Assembly (NCBI GenBank): GCA_030682795.1
Contig: JAUXNJ010000040.1
Span: 62,001 to 126,000 of the forward strand
Source: Sphingobacteriaceae bacterium
Lineage (GTDB): Bacteria; Bacteroidota; Bacteroidia; UBA7662
Direction: 5' to 3'
DNA length: 64,000 bases
Made by a program: the position numbers and the translations under genes. The notes under the pieces are model-generated. The model ran no database searches, was not told the origin of the DNA, and worked only from the letters and a program-made list of their open reading frames with translations. This document shows positions 27,931 to 35,941 of this stretch, in pieces; the stretch's first letter is position 1, and each line of letters begins with the position of its first letter.

Positions 27931-29796
27931 TTACTCTTCTAGCAACATGATAAAACCTTTGCTTGGCAACACACAACTGTTTTTTACAACAGTGCTGTTG
28001 TTTGACTGGTACAAGATTTTAGTTTTAGCCGCAAGGCTTTGTAAACGAACCTCTTGTTGCTGTGCGCTGTTGTTGAATACCACGACAATACCTTTGTGCT
28101 TGCCGTTTTCATGCCGGCGGAAGGCGTATATTTCCTTTTCGTCGGCGGTCAGCAGGGTGGTAAATGCACCCGTTTGGAGCAGCGGCTGACTGTTGCGCAG
28201 CTGAATGAGCTTTTGGTAATGGGCCAGCATATCACCGTTGGGAGCCACCAGCTGGGGCTCGGGGTAGGTGCTGCCATCGGCTTTGTATTGCTCGGGGGCG
28301 TAGCGCAACTCGCGCCACACCATGGGCTTGCGGCAGTCGGGGTCGTTGGCGCCCCACATGCCCACTTCATCGCCGTAATACACCATGGGCGCGCCCAAAT
28401 AGGTCATTTGAAACACAGCAAATAGCTGCTGGATGGCGTACTCTTCGGCGGTTGGCTTGCGGGTGTTGTAGGCGGGGTTTTCGGATTTCGACTTGCCGAA
28501 GTACTCGCCCCAGTCGCCGTAGCGTGCAAAATCGCGGTTTACGATGTGGGAGGCGAGGCGGTTGGCGTCGTGGCTGCCGAACAAATTTTGCTGTACATAG
28601 GCCACTTCCAAGCCGTAGGCCTGCCGTAAATCGGCCAGCCGCCGGTCGAATTCGCTGGTGCGGATGCGCTTTTTTTCGTTCACAAACCAGTCGGCGCTGA
28701 TGAACGCAAAGTTGTAGTTCATGATGGCGTCGAATTCATCGCCTTGCAAATAGGGCTTCACTTTTTCAATTTCGTCGATTACTTCGGCGGTGAGGTAGGC
28801 TTCCGGGTTGATGTTTTTGACGAATTTGCGCCAATCTTTCCAAAAGGGATGCGCTACGCAAAAGGCCACATCGAGCCGCCAGCCGTCGATGCCTTTGCTG
28901 AGGTCGCCGGTGCCGCTGGGATCCATCCAGCGCCGGGTGCTGGCAAAAATGTATTCCTTGGGACCAGCCACAATGCCGTTGCTGTCTTCCTTGATTTCGG
29001 GCAGCGATTTTACCCCAAACCAGCCTTTGTAGTCGAATTTGGTGCCTTTTTCGGCATCGTCCCAGCTGTCAATCTCAAACCAATTGGCATACACCGAGGC
29101 TTGTTGCTTGGCCAGCACATCTTGAAAAGGGATGCTGCCGGAGCCTAAATGGTTGAACACCCCGTCGAAAATGAGGCGGATGCCGCGGCGGTGGCACTCA
29201 GCAATGAGTTGCAGGGCCAGCTTGTCGGCAGCGGTCCATTGCCAGCTGGCGGGGTCGTGGAACACTTCTTTTTCAATGAGGGCAATGTCGCCAGCGGGGT
29301 CGGGACCCAAGTACGGATCCACATGGTGGTACATAAAGCCGTCGTATTTGTGGTGCGAGGGCGACCAAAAAATGGGGTTGAGGTAGAGGGCCGTAATGCC
29401 GAGGCCTTGTAAATAGTCGAGTTTGTCGAGGATGCCCTGCAAATCGCCCCCATACCTGCGGCGGGTGAGGTTGTGCGAGAGGCCCTTGCCGTTGGCCTGC
29501 TCCCAAGGCTGTAGCTCGTACCAATCGCTGGTCCAGGGGTGGATTTGCCATGCATTCACCGTATCGTGCGGCCAGGCGTGGTACTGACTGCCCAACGGTG
29601 GGTCGTTGCTGGGGTCGCCGTTGTGAAACCGGTCGGGAAAAATCTGGTACCACACCACAGTTTTGGCCCAGGGGGGAAGAGAGGGTTGGGCGTAAAGTTG
29701 GCTAGGTGCCAGCAAAAGGCTTATATAAAGTGAAACGAAACCTAGTGGAATGGCCCATGAACGTGACTGACCGTGGGTACGTTTAAATGCGTTCAT
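27931..29796 (-). CDS. Secreted GH13 alpha-amylase / neopullulanase-like glycoside hydrolase
   Basis: 621 residues with a signal peptide (residues ~12-36, ending LYAQ). The TIM-barrel carries the GH13 regions: IFDGVFNHLG (region I, ~209-218), GIDGWRLDVA with nucleophile Asp309, LTAEVID with acid/base Glu338, and LFGSHDANRL with the third carboxylate Asp410. The sequence WYQIFPDRFHNGDPSNDP at the start recalls neopullulanase/cyclomaltodextrinase types. A C-terminal all-beta domain ends the protein. It should cleave alpha-1,4 glucans in the periplasm or at the surface; no T9SS sorting domain or lipobox is seen. No SusCD genes are in the window. Confidence 0.93.
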   Translation of the reverse strand: MNAFKRTHGQSRSWAIPLGFVSLYISLLLAPSQLYAQPSLPPWAKTVVWYQIFPDRFHNGDPSNDPPLGSQYHAWPHDTVNAWQIHPWTSDWYELQPWEQANGKGLSHNLTRRRYGGDLQGILDKLDYLQGLGITALYLNPIFWSPSHHKYDGFMYHHVDPYLGPDPAGDIALIEKEVFHDPASWQWTAADKLALQLIAECHRRGIRLIFDGVFNHLGSGSIPFQDVLAKQQASVYANWFEIDSWDDAEKGTKFDYKGWFGVKSLPEIKEDSNGIVAGPKEYIFASTRRWMDPSGTGDLSKGIDGWRLDVAFCVAHPFWKDWRKFVKNINPEAYLTAEVIDEIEKVKPYLQGDEFDAIMNYNFAFISADWFVNEKKRIRTSEFDRRLADLRQAYGLEVAYVQQNLFGSHDANRLASHIVNRDFARYGDWGEYFGKSKSENPAYNTRKPTAEEYAIQQLFAVFQMTYLGAPMVYYGDEVGMWGANDPDCRKPMVWRELRYAPEQYKADGSTYPEPQLVAPNGDMLAHYQKLIQLRNSQPLLQTGAFTTLLTADEKEIYAFRRHENGKHKGIVVVFNNSAQQQEVRLQSLAAKTKILYQSNNSTVVKNSCVLPSKGFIMLLEE

Positions 29797-29806
29797 GGCT
29801 AATTTT

Positions 29807-30103
29807 TTAGAGTTGAGTTGGCCGGAGAAGTCTTGCGGTGTGGTGTACCGTTAGGATGAATATGGTGTTTTCCTCGTGAATTTCGTGAATGATCCTGAAT
29901 TCACCTTCCAAAAGTTCTCGCAGATTGGGATTTTGCAGTTCGGGCACCATTCTGCCAGAAAGCGGGAAGGTTTTGAGTATTTCAGTTTTTTTGAATAATT
30001 GTTGAACCACCATTTTGGCGTAGCGAATGGAGTCCAACGCAATGTAGTCGGCTATTGCTTCAATGTCGCTCAGTGCTCGGTCAGTCCAAATTATTCGAGC
30101 CAT
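29807..30103 (-). CDS. ParE/RelE superfamily toxin
   Basis: 98 residues. The core ALSDIEAIADYIALDSIRYAKMVVQQLF, then LSGRMVPELQNPNLRELLEGEFRIIHEI and ILTVHHTARLL, is the ParE fold signature including the R-E-L and final His/Arg segment. ParE toxins poison DNA gyrase, RelE relatives cleave mRNA; the sequence favours ParE. The start overlaps the end of the antitoxin gene by 13 bases. It sits 10 bases past the start of the amylase gene on the same strand, so transcription may run on into it. Confidence 0.87.
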   Translation of the reverse strand: MARIIWTDRALSDIEAIADYIALDSIRYAKMVVQQLFKKTEILKTFPLSGRMVPELQNPNLRELLEGEFRIIHEIHEENTIFILTVHHTARLLRPTQL

Positions 30104-30282
30104 TTGTTAAGCTGCTTTTTGGCCTCTTCTTCAGATTTTACCCTGCCTGCTGCCACATCTTGCTGGCCCATTTCAATTTTTTGAAGCAAAATCAGTTTGT
30201 CGAGCATCTCATCGATCGAAAACTCATTGGGCATTTCATTGACCATCGAAAGCACGGCTTGTTTTTTCACGGACGTTTTCAT
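30091..30282 (-). CDS. Antitoxin of the ParE-like module
   Basis: 63 residues, acidic and helical: QAVLSMVNEMPNEFSIDEMLDKLILLQKIEMGQQDVAAGR then a second helix KSEEEAKKQLNKWLE. The 13-base overlap with the toxin start, upstream position and size identify it as the partner. The conserved IDELIDKL-like and EEA-K..-W patterns are seen in many Bacteroidota antitoxins next to ParE. No ribbon-helix-helix motif is evident, so autoregulation is not clear. Confidence 0.82.
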   Translation of the reverse strand: MKTSVKKQAVLSMVNEMPNEFSIDEMLDKLILLQKIEMGQQDVAAGRVKSEEEAKKQLNKWLE

Positions 30283-30381
30283 GTTTATAAAAATACGAAA
30301 ATTTTATTTTGACTCGTTGTTTTTGTTTGAACATTGACCCAGCCGGTTGCTTTGGCAAATCGTTTTATCTGACTTGTGACT

Positions 30382-30984
30382 TCAACTTAATCCCCCCAAC
30401 GTAATCTTGTATTTCACAGCCAAAAACCGAATGCTGGCGATGCAGCAAACCGAGGCAATCAGGTTGAATTCGCGGGGAAAGCCAAATTCCCGAAGCAGCA
30501 GGTAAATGATGGCGCCCATGAGGCAGGCGCTGGCGTAAATTTCTTTGCGGAAGAGCACCGGGATTTCGTTGGTGAGCGTATCGCGGATGACGCCGCCCAT
30601 AACGGCCGAAAACATGCCCATGATGGCCGCGATTTCTTCTTGAACGCCGAGTGAAAGGGCCTTTTCAGTGCCAAGAATGGTGAACAAACTGAGCCCAAGG
30701 GTGTCGAAAAAGAAGAGGGTGCGGCGTAATTGCAGCAGGTATTTGAGGCCGAAGTAGGTTACGGCCACGCCCGCAATGATGGCGTAAAGCAGATTTACGT
30801 TGTTTACCCAGGCCAGCGGGTAGCTGCCAAGCAGAACATCGCGCAGCGAGCCGCCGCCGATGGCCGTGATGAAGCCGGTAAAGCCCGCTCCAAACCAGTC
30901 GTGCTCCTTGTCTTTGACCGCCAAAGCGCCGGAAATAGCAAAAAAGAAGGTGCCGGTAAGTTCAAAAGCGCTGAGGATGGTCAT
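30382..30984 (-). CDS. TRIC-type cation channel family protein (UPF0126/YadS)
   Basis: 200 residues from ATG 30984; a longer frame to 31023 lacks support. Seven hydrophobic helices in two inverted repeats, each with the glycine-rich motif: AIGGGSLRDVLLG in the first and VMGGVIRDTLTNEIP in the second. Prokaryotic TRIC proteins form trimeric K+/Na+ channels; in some bacteria the family is annotated as a glycine transporter. Acts in the inner membrane. Downstream is a 100-base gap before the antitoxin. Confidence 0.9.
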   Translation of the reverse strand: MTILSAFELTGTFFFAISGALAVKDKEHDWFGAGFTGFITAIGGGSLRDVLLGSYPLAWVNNVNLLYAIIAGVAVTYFGLKYLLQLRRTLFFFDTLGLSLFTILGTEKALSLGVQEEIAAIMGMFSAVMGGVIRDTLTNEIPVLFRKEIYASACLMGAIIYLLLREFGFPREFNLIASVCCIASIRFLAVKYKITLGGLS

Positions 30985-31036
30985 TCGGATAAGCTTTGAT
31001 GTATGTTGTGGCTTGCGACACAAAATACGGTTAAAC

Positions 31037-31582
31037 TTAGATTTTAGGCCGATTTGCCTCGAAATTTGACCTTAAAAGCAACCACTGCCTCACCTCCTGC
31101 TCAAAATTGATGCTTCCTGGAGTAGTACGGTAGGTTTTGACCAAACTAAAGCCTGCTTTGGCTAAAAGGGCGTTCGGGGCAGGATTGAACGCATAAGGCT
31201 CACAAATAATTTGTTGCAATTGCAACAAATTGAAAAATACTGGCAAGCTTAGTTTTAACAGGGGAAGCCCCAAGCCCATTCGACGGTGCTCAGCTTGCCA
31301 GAGGTGTAGGTGCATGTGGCCCGTTTCTCCAAAAACAAAAGGGTTGAGGTTGCAATGACCAATAGCTGTTCCATTGAGCCGCCATGCCAAAGCAAACGAC
31401 CTCCTTTCTGCTGGTAACAAAGCCAATTGTTGACCGATTTGTGCCAAAAAACCGGCGCGATCAGGCAGTTTTCGCACATCCACGCCCATTCCTTCCAAAT
31501 ACAATTTGGGCGAATCAAACCAATAGGCTGCTAAGGCGGGTAAATCCTCATGCTGCAATTCACTTACGCTGATATTGTTCAT
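31037..31582 (-). CDS. GNAT family N-acetyltransferase
   Basis: 181 residues from ATG 31582; the frame is open 33 bases upstream but that extension lies in the DUF1801 gene. Core GNAT motif A is RRMGLGLPLLKLSLPVFF, preceded by GHMHLHLWQAEH and followed by PNALLAKAGFSLVKTYRTTPG. The family moves acetyl from acetyl-CoA to an amine; the substrate is unknown. The start overlaps the end of the DUF1801 gene by 23 bases, so the two form a transcription unit. Confidence 0.87.
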   Translation of the reverse strand: MNNISVSELQHEDLPALAAYWFDSPKLYLEGMGVDVRKLPDRAGFLAQIGQQLALLPAERRSFALAWRLNGTAIGHCNLNPFVFGETGHMHLHLWQAEHRRMGLGLPLLKLSLPVFFNLLQLQQIICEPYAFNPAPNALLAKAGFSLVKTYRTTPGSINFEQEVRQWLLLRSNFEANRPKI

Positions 31583-31925
31583 TTTCTTGTTTGCGAAATA
31601 GGATGATGGCTTCAATCAAGGTCCAAGGCATGTCTTCATGCAGCGGAAACTGCACCGATCCCTTGCCTTGTTTGTAAGCAGCAAGCTCGTTAGCGAAGGC
31701 AGCATGCCCAGTGGGCGTGGTATAAAAGCCGATGTGCTTGGCAAATGCTGCAAAATAAACCAACGGTTTGCCGTGCAGCTTATAGGCGGGCATGCCGTAA
31801 GCCATGCTTTCTTCAGCATCAGGCACCAAGCTTTGGATGCGTTCTCGGAAAGCGCTCAAGCGCGCTTGCACCTCAGCAGGAAACTGTAGGATGTAAGTAT
31901 CAACGGCGGGGTCAGCAAGGGGCAT
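31560..31925 (-). CDS. DUF1801 / YdhG-like protein
   Basis: 121 residues. Signature: DTYILQFPAEVQARLSAFRERIQSLVPDAEESMAYGMPAYKLHGKPLVYFAAFAKHIGFYT followed by GSVQFPLHEDMPWTLI and a helical tail. The fold is that of the YdhG/iron-chaperone-like (frataxin-like, DUF1801) proteins, of which some bind iron; the role is not settled. It is the first gene of a two-gene unit with the acetyltransferase. Confidence 0.88.
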   Translation of the reverse strand: MPLADPAVDTYILQFPAEVQARLSAFRERIQSLVPDAEESMAYGMPAYKLHGKPLVYFAAFAKHIGFYTTPTGHAAFANELAAYKQGKGSVQFPLHEDMPWTLIEAIILFRKQENEQYQRK

Positions 31926-32046
31926 GCACGCAGGGCTTTAGGAATCAAGCTACCAAGGTCCTACAAGATCAGTCTTTTTGCTGAAAATTCACCCCGTTTG
32001 GAAGGGATTTAAGTAGCAAGGTTGTATCTTGGTTTTGATTTAGCAA

Positions 32047-32454
32047 ATGAAATTGTACCGTCTTCGCATTGTATTGCCGGTCTTTGTAGGACTATTGCTT
32101 TTGGGATGTACCAAAGAAATTCCCCAAGGATTGCTTGGTCAATGGCATTGGGAGGGGTATATCTATACGGTGAGCTCAGGTTCCTATCAATCAAATGCTC
32201 CATTCAAGGCCAGTGGGGTCATTGTATTTGAACCAAACAATGTGGTACACGCCACCTCTAATCTTTGTTTGCTTTTTCCGTTAGGAGAGCCAACAGGAGG
32301 GACCTATTTTTTGGAAGACAGCAGCATGGTGGTGAGTTGTGCCAATGGGGGGTTGCGTGCCGATACCCTCTATTTTTCGATCTCTAATCAAAAATTGCTC
32401 ATACACCACCCTAATCAATCAGGTACGGCGGCTGTTTATGTTCGGAAGCCCTGA
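32047..32454 (+). CDS. Small lipoprotein, possibly lipocalin-like
   Basis: 135 residues with a clear lipoprotein signal ending VGLLLLGC. The mature part opens with IPQGLLGQWHWEGYIYTVSSG and runs as eight-to-nine short beta strands with LYFSISNQKLLIHH near the end, a pattern like Bacteroidota 'lipocalin-like' proteins (G-x-W near the start). Function not known. It stands alone. Confidence 0.65.
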   Translation: MKLYRLRIVLPVFVGLLLLGCTKEIPQGLLGQWHWEGYIYTVSSGSYQSNAPFKASGVIVFEPNNVVHATSNLCLLFPLGEPTGGTYFLEDSSMVVSCANGGLRADTLYFSISNQKLLIHHPNQSGTAAVYVRKP

Positions 32455-32563
32455 TGGATTTGGGGTTCTGGACCTGGGGTGCTGCCTTAGGGGCTGACTC
32501 GGTTAATTTAAAGCTGGCTTATTAATAAAATAAAGCGGAACTTACATCCTTAAACATATTGCC

Positions 32564-32692
32564 ATGGCAAAGGGAAAAGACATTAAGAAAGGCTCTGATA
32601 AGACGGCAGCAGCCAAAACGCCAAAGGAAAAAAAGGCTGACAAAGCTGCTAAAAAGAACGAAAAATTAAGTTCGAGCAAACTCGGATCTTAA
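32564..32692 (+). CDS. Very small Lys/Ala-rich basic protein (42 residues)
   Basis: ATG 32564 to TAA 32692 encodes MAKGKDIKKGSDKTAAAKTP... and ends KNEKLSSSKLGS. About one third is Lys, with Ala and Ser making most of the rest; there is no hydrophobic helix. A typical intrinsic terminator begins eight bases after the stop, which supports a real transcript. It resembles the basic tails of histone-H1-like nucleic-acid-binding proteins, but it may equally be an unstructured housekeeping mini-protein. It lies in an otherwise gene-free stretch (32455-32913). Confidence 0.6.
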   Translation: MAKGKDIKKGSDKTAAAKTPKEKKADKAAKKNEKLSSSKLGS

Positions 32693-32699
32693 AACGAAG

Positions 32700-32721
32700 C
32701 CAGGCCATGCCTGGTTTTTTT
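32700..32721 (+). terminator. Intrinsic terminator after the Lys-rich mini-gene
   Basis: Perfect 6-bp stem CCAGGC-CAT-GCCTGG followed by seven T. It is placed eight bases after the stop at 32692. Confidence 0.85.
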
Positions 32722-32913
32722 ATGCCCTTACCATGCTGTGGTTGCCTTCACGCCTATTTCTGGCAAAGGTGTGCTCAAGTCAAACAAACAAGCTGTGAAT
32801 CAGCGACTCTAACATTGAAATATGCATATATTTCTTTCAATCATGTAACATTAAAGGACATTTAAGCTGGAGTTTTGTGATACAGAAATCCTTCTGTTTC
32901 AAATACTACCCCG

Positions 32914-33339
32914 ATGAAAAAATCAATGCAAACACTTGCCATTTTAGTAGCCTTTTCAGGCCTGTTATTGGCTTGCAGCACGCCTGCCGAGAAAGTAACC
33001 AAAGCCGAAAATGACGTGATAGAGGCGGAAGCTGCCTTGGAGCTTAGCCAGGAGCAATATCTTCAAGACATGGAAGACTTTAAGCGCTTAAACAACGAAA
33101 AAATTGCTGCCAATGAAAAAACCATTGCTGAGTTTAATGCACGGGTAGCCAGTCAAAAGAAAGAGGCGAAAGAAGATTACCGCAAAAAAGTAGCTGCTTT
33201 AGAGGCTAAAAATGCGGATCTGAAAAGCCGTATGTCGGACTTTAAAGCCGAAAGTCAGGATGGCTGGGCACGTTTCAAAGCCGATTTTAATGCTGAAATG
33301 GATGCATTAGCAGCATCATTTAAAGCCATGGGCGAATAA
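32914..33339 (+). CDS. Coiled-coil lipoprotein
   Basis: 141 residues. Lipobox LLLACS (Cys21), then a long uninterrupted helix from about residue 28 to the end, rich in Glu, Lys, Ala and Gln with heptad spacing (AENDVIEAEAALELSQEQYLQDMEDF, AALEAKNADLKSRMSDF). It should be a membrane-anchored periplasmic coiled coil. Similar proteins are common in Bacteroidota and have no assigned role. A terminator follows about 48 bases after the stop. Confidence 0.75.
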   Translation: MKKSMQTLAILVAFSGLLLACSTPAEKVTKAENDVIEAEAALELSQEQYLQDMEDFKRLNNEKIAANEKTIAEFNARVASQKKEAKEDYRKKVAALEAKNADLKSRMSDFKAESQDGWARFKADFNAEMDALAASFKAMGE

Positions 33340-33386
33340 GCAGCTACAAAGCTGGTGCACAGAAATAGTGCTTTTTAACAGACGCA

Positions 33387-33427
33387 CGCTTCAACTTTGC
33401 CTTTGGGTAGGGTTGGAGCGTTTTGTT
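33387..33427 (+). terminator. Intrinsic terminator after the coiled-coil lipoprotein gene
   Basis: A 10-bp stem with two G-T pairs, CGCTTCAACT (33387-33396) with GGTTGGAGCG (33411-33420), followed by TTTTGTTT. Confidence 0.6.
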
Positions 33428-33553
33428 TAGTAGCTTCTAGATTAGTTGAAAGCATGAAAAATGGCTCTGTTTGAACGATAAAGGATTTAAGCTTTTCTGA
33501 ATAATTGGTTGTACTTTGGCTGAACAATGGCAACCAGTTTGCCAGCCTGAACC

Positions 33554-34138
33554 ATGCACTACATTATCGACCAAGATTTTACCAAAGCACAGCTGCTCGA
33601 AGCACCACTTCATCAAGGCGAATACGAAAACTGCAACTTTAATGAGCTAGATCTCAGTGAGACAGATTTTTCGCAGTTTAAGTTTATCAATTGCAGCTTT
33701 AACGACTGCAACCTGAGCTTGAGTCGCCTTTCGAAAACCGCTTTTCAAGATGTACGGTTTAAAGGCTGCAAAATGGTGGGCTGGCGCATGGACCAGTGCA
33801 GCGACTTTGGTTTGCAAGTGGGTTTTGAAAATTGCATCCTCAAAAACGCTTCCTTTTACAAGAAAAAACTGGCTCGCACTCGCTTCGAAAATTGCCAGCT
33901 GCAAGAGGCCGACTTTTCGGAATGCGATTTGAGTCATGCCGAATTTGTGAACTGCGACCTTGATTTGGCGGTTTTTATGGGGACTAATCTGGAGAAAGCC
34001 GATCTACGTAGCGCCAGTCGCTACACCATCGACCCCGAGCTAAACCGCCTCAAGCGTGCTAAGTTCAGTTGGCCAGCCTTGTCCGGTTTGCTAAGCAAGT
34101 ATGACATAGACCTAAGTGAGGATGATGAGGCTTTTTAG
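33554..34138 (+). CDS. Pentapeptide-repeat protein (Qnr/McbG-like)
   Basis: 194 residues built almost wholly of A(D/N)LxX-type pentapeptides: NCNFNELDLSETDFSQFKF, CSFNDCNLSLSRL, KGCKMVGWRMDQCSDFGLQ, ENCILKNASFYKKK and ADFSECDLSHAEFVNC. These fold into a right-handed quadrilateral beta-helix. The split into two stacks by a helix-prone middle and the final ASRYTIDPELNRLKRAKFSWPALSGLLSKYDIDL helix resemble Qnr/MfpA-like DNA mimics that protect gyrase, but most members have no known function. It is convergent with the Kunitz-like gene. Confidence 0.9.
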   Translation: MHYIIDQDFTKAQLLEAPLHQGEYENCNFNELDLSETDFSQFKFINCSFNDCNLSLSRLSKTAFQDVRFKGCKMVGWRMDQCSDFGLQVGFENCILKNASFYKKKLARTRFENCQLQEADFSECDLSHAEFVNCDLDLAVFMGTNLEKADLRSASRYTIDPELNRLKRAKFSWPALSGLLSKYDIDLSEDDEAF

Positions 34139-34151
34139 GGCCTCCTTCAAT

Positions 34152-34397
34152 TCAATCGCACAAACAGGCTTCACATGCTGACTGAGTGGCAAAACCATAG
34201 GCTCCACACCCACTATAAGCAATCATTTCACACTTATTGGTGCCTGCATCGTAAAACCAGCGTTCAAAGTAGGCAGCGCAAGCTTCGTTGTTGGGTGGAC
34301 GCTCGCTGCAAGGAGCGGGTTTGTTGTCGCAGTTTTTTTGGCAGGCGCCTAGCAGTAAGCTCGTGCTTAGCAAAAAGCACATGGAGAAAATTTTCAT
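34152..34397 (-). CDS. Kunitz/BPTI-like domain lipoprotein
   Basis: 81 residues. Lipobox LLLGAC (Cys19), then a Kunitz-like core with Cys at 30, 40, 56, 64, 75, 78 and 80. Spacing from Cys30 is 9, 15, 7, 10 and 2 (canonical 8, 15, 7, 12, 3), and the diagnostic ACAAYFERWFYDAGTNKCEMIAYSGCG segment fits the F-x-x-W/Y-Y-D and C-x-x-x-x-Y-x-G-C pattern. A further Cys is at 23. The P1-equivalent residue is Ala41, which argues against trypsin inhibition. Kunitz domains are rare in bacteria; as a lipoprotein it could block a secreted protease. Its 5' boundary (MKIFSMCFLL) is a good signal peptide. Confidence 0.8.
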   Translation of the reverse strand: MKIFSMCFLLSTSLLLGACQKNCDNKPAPCSERPPNNEACAAYFERWFYDAGTNKCEMIAYSGCGAYGFATQSACEACLCD

Positions 34398-34441
34398 AGG
34401 TTTAATTAACTAAGAAACTTAGACTTTCTTGTCAATCCAAG

Positions 34442-35113
34442 CTAGAATTTTTTGCCTTGCGAGATGGTTTTGAACAAACCAAGGTGGAAACCTGGTCCAA
34501 AACTCGGATTCGCTTGTAAAATTGATGGCGAAACAAGCACGTTCACCTCTCCCCGAAAAGTCCATTGAGGAGCCAATTGGTACTCAAAGCCGGCACCTAA
34601 ATGGGGTGTGATGTTGAGGCCTAGGCCACGTGAATAACCCGATGCTGATTGCACAGTTTGTCCTTCATAGTTAATCCTACGTGTTCGATATCGGACCAGA
34701 CTGCCACCAGCCGCCAGTATTTGGACATTGGCAGTAAATCGCCATTTTTCACCTCCACTGCGGTAGCGAACCCCTACTGGAATCAGTAAAGCATGTGTGG
34801 TATTATTCCTGAATTCTCCAGCAATGCCATTATAATTTATTCTACTGTAGGTGGTCGCTCCTTGGCTATTAAAATAGGTCAATCCGGACTCAAGGTAGAA
34901 GGAGCGATTGAGCCGAAAGCCATAAATAAAATCGAGCTGCATATTCATTTCTCGTGGTCCTGAGTACAACACTCCATTGTATAACCGATACGAAGTAGGA
35001 GTAAATCCTTGGCGGATGCCCCAATAATTTCTGCCAAGCGTTGTTTCCATGCTTTGCGCTGAAGCGGTCATGCTGGCGGTGATGACCAAAATAAATAGGA
35101 CTAATTTCTTCAT
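34442..35113 (-). CDS. Outer-membrane beta-barrel protein (PorT-like), copy 1 of three
   Basis: 223 residues with a signal peptide ending ASAQ. Eight-plus amphipathic strands with alternating aromatic residues, for example YWGIRQGFTPTSYRLYNGVLYSG, FYLESGLTYFNSQ and GLNITPHLGAGFEYQLAPQWTF. It is a small barrel of the OmpW/PorT-like type common in Bacteroidota. Function unknown. Confidence 0.7.
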   Translation of the reverse strand: MKKLVLFILVITASMTASAQSMETTLGRNYWGIRQGFTPTSYRLYNGVLYSGPREMNMQLDFIYGFRLNRSFYLESGLTYFNSQGATTYSRINYNGIAGEFRNNTTHALLIPVGVRYRSGGEKWRFTANVQILAAGGSLVRYRTRRINYEGQTVQSASGYSRGLGLNITPHLGAGFEYQLAPQWTFRGEVNVLVSPSILQANPSFGPGFHLGLFKTISQGKKF

Positions 35114-35206
35114 CTTGCTTAGGCTTTAGGTGCTATTTGTTGAAGACGGATTGTAAGGCTTTTGGGTTGCTTTCAATGGCATTTTGCCTTATTTGTATAG
35201 GAACTG

Positions 35207-35941
35207 CTATCGCGACTTTTTGAGTTTTGAGGGAGGTAAATAGAACAGCAGTTTGGCGTAGGGTAATAAAAATAAGCTCGGCACCCCCAATACACCCAGT
35301 TGCAAGCCATATTTTTTATGGCCGTTGCTGGTGTAGCTCAGACCTGTTCCCAACCGAGGCAGGGGAGCAGCCAAAAACGTGCTACTCCTGGTTTGGAATG
35401 GCTCGCTACTTGAAAAACCCGGTTGATCAATGCTGAAAAAGGAGACATGGCCATTTTCAATGCGATGTTGTAGGAAAAAGAATTGCACACCACCTTCTGC
35501 TTCATAGCGCCACTTTTTTTGACCAAAGGTCCATTTAGCTAGGATAGGAGCAGATAGCAGCAAAACCCGCTCATCAAATCCGAAAATTTTAACCTGCTGC
35601 TCCACAGACCTTACTGTGCTTTGGCCGAACTCGCGTACGTAAAACATTTCTAGGCCCGCTTCCCAACTGAACCGCTGGTATTTTTTGCCTAAATGAAGCG
35701 CTAAGCTGGGTTTAAAAATCTGGAGATAGTCGGTAAAGGCGTATGGTGCCGGGTACATTTGCGGTTGCGTTTCTCCAAAGGGAGCCGTGCCAATGCCTAT
35801 ATATACGTAATAGGGAGATTGTTTATTGGGAAAATAAGTTGTCGAATCCTGCGCATGGCTATTAAAAAACAGGCAAGGCATGCACACGAAGCATAAAATG
35901 GCGTTGCTCCTTGGCCGCAACTGTTTTAGAATTTTTTTCAT
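35207..35941 (-). CDS. Outer-membrane beta-barrel protein, copy 2 of three
   Basis: 244 residues; the signal is in the first ~30 residues (ILCFVCMPCLFFNSHAQ). The body keeps the same layout as the adjacent proteins: a Trp/Glu-containing strand WEAGLEMFYVREFGQST and C-terminal strands ending with KLLFYLPPS. It overlaps the start of the upstream barrel gene by four bases (ATGA), so both are cotranscribed on the minus strand. Confidence 0.65.
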   Translation of the reverse strand: MKKILKQLRPRSNAILCFVCMPCLFFNSHAQDSTTYFPNKQSPYYVYIGIGTAPFGETQPQMYPAPYAFTDYLQIFKPSLALHLGKKYQRFSWEAGLEMFYVREFGQSTVRSVEQQVKIFGFDERVLLLSAPILAKWTFGQKKWRYEAEGGVQFFFLQHRIENGHVSFFSIDQPGFSSSEPFQTRSSTFLAAPLPRLGTGLSYTSNGHKKYGLQLGVLGVPSLFLLPYAKLLFYLPPSKLKKSR

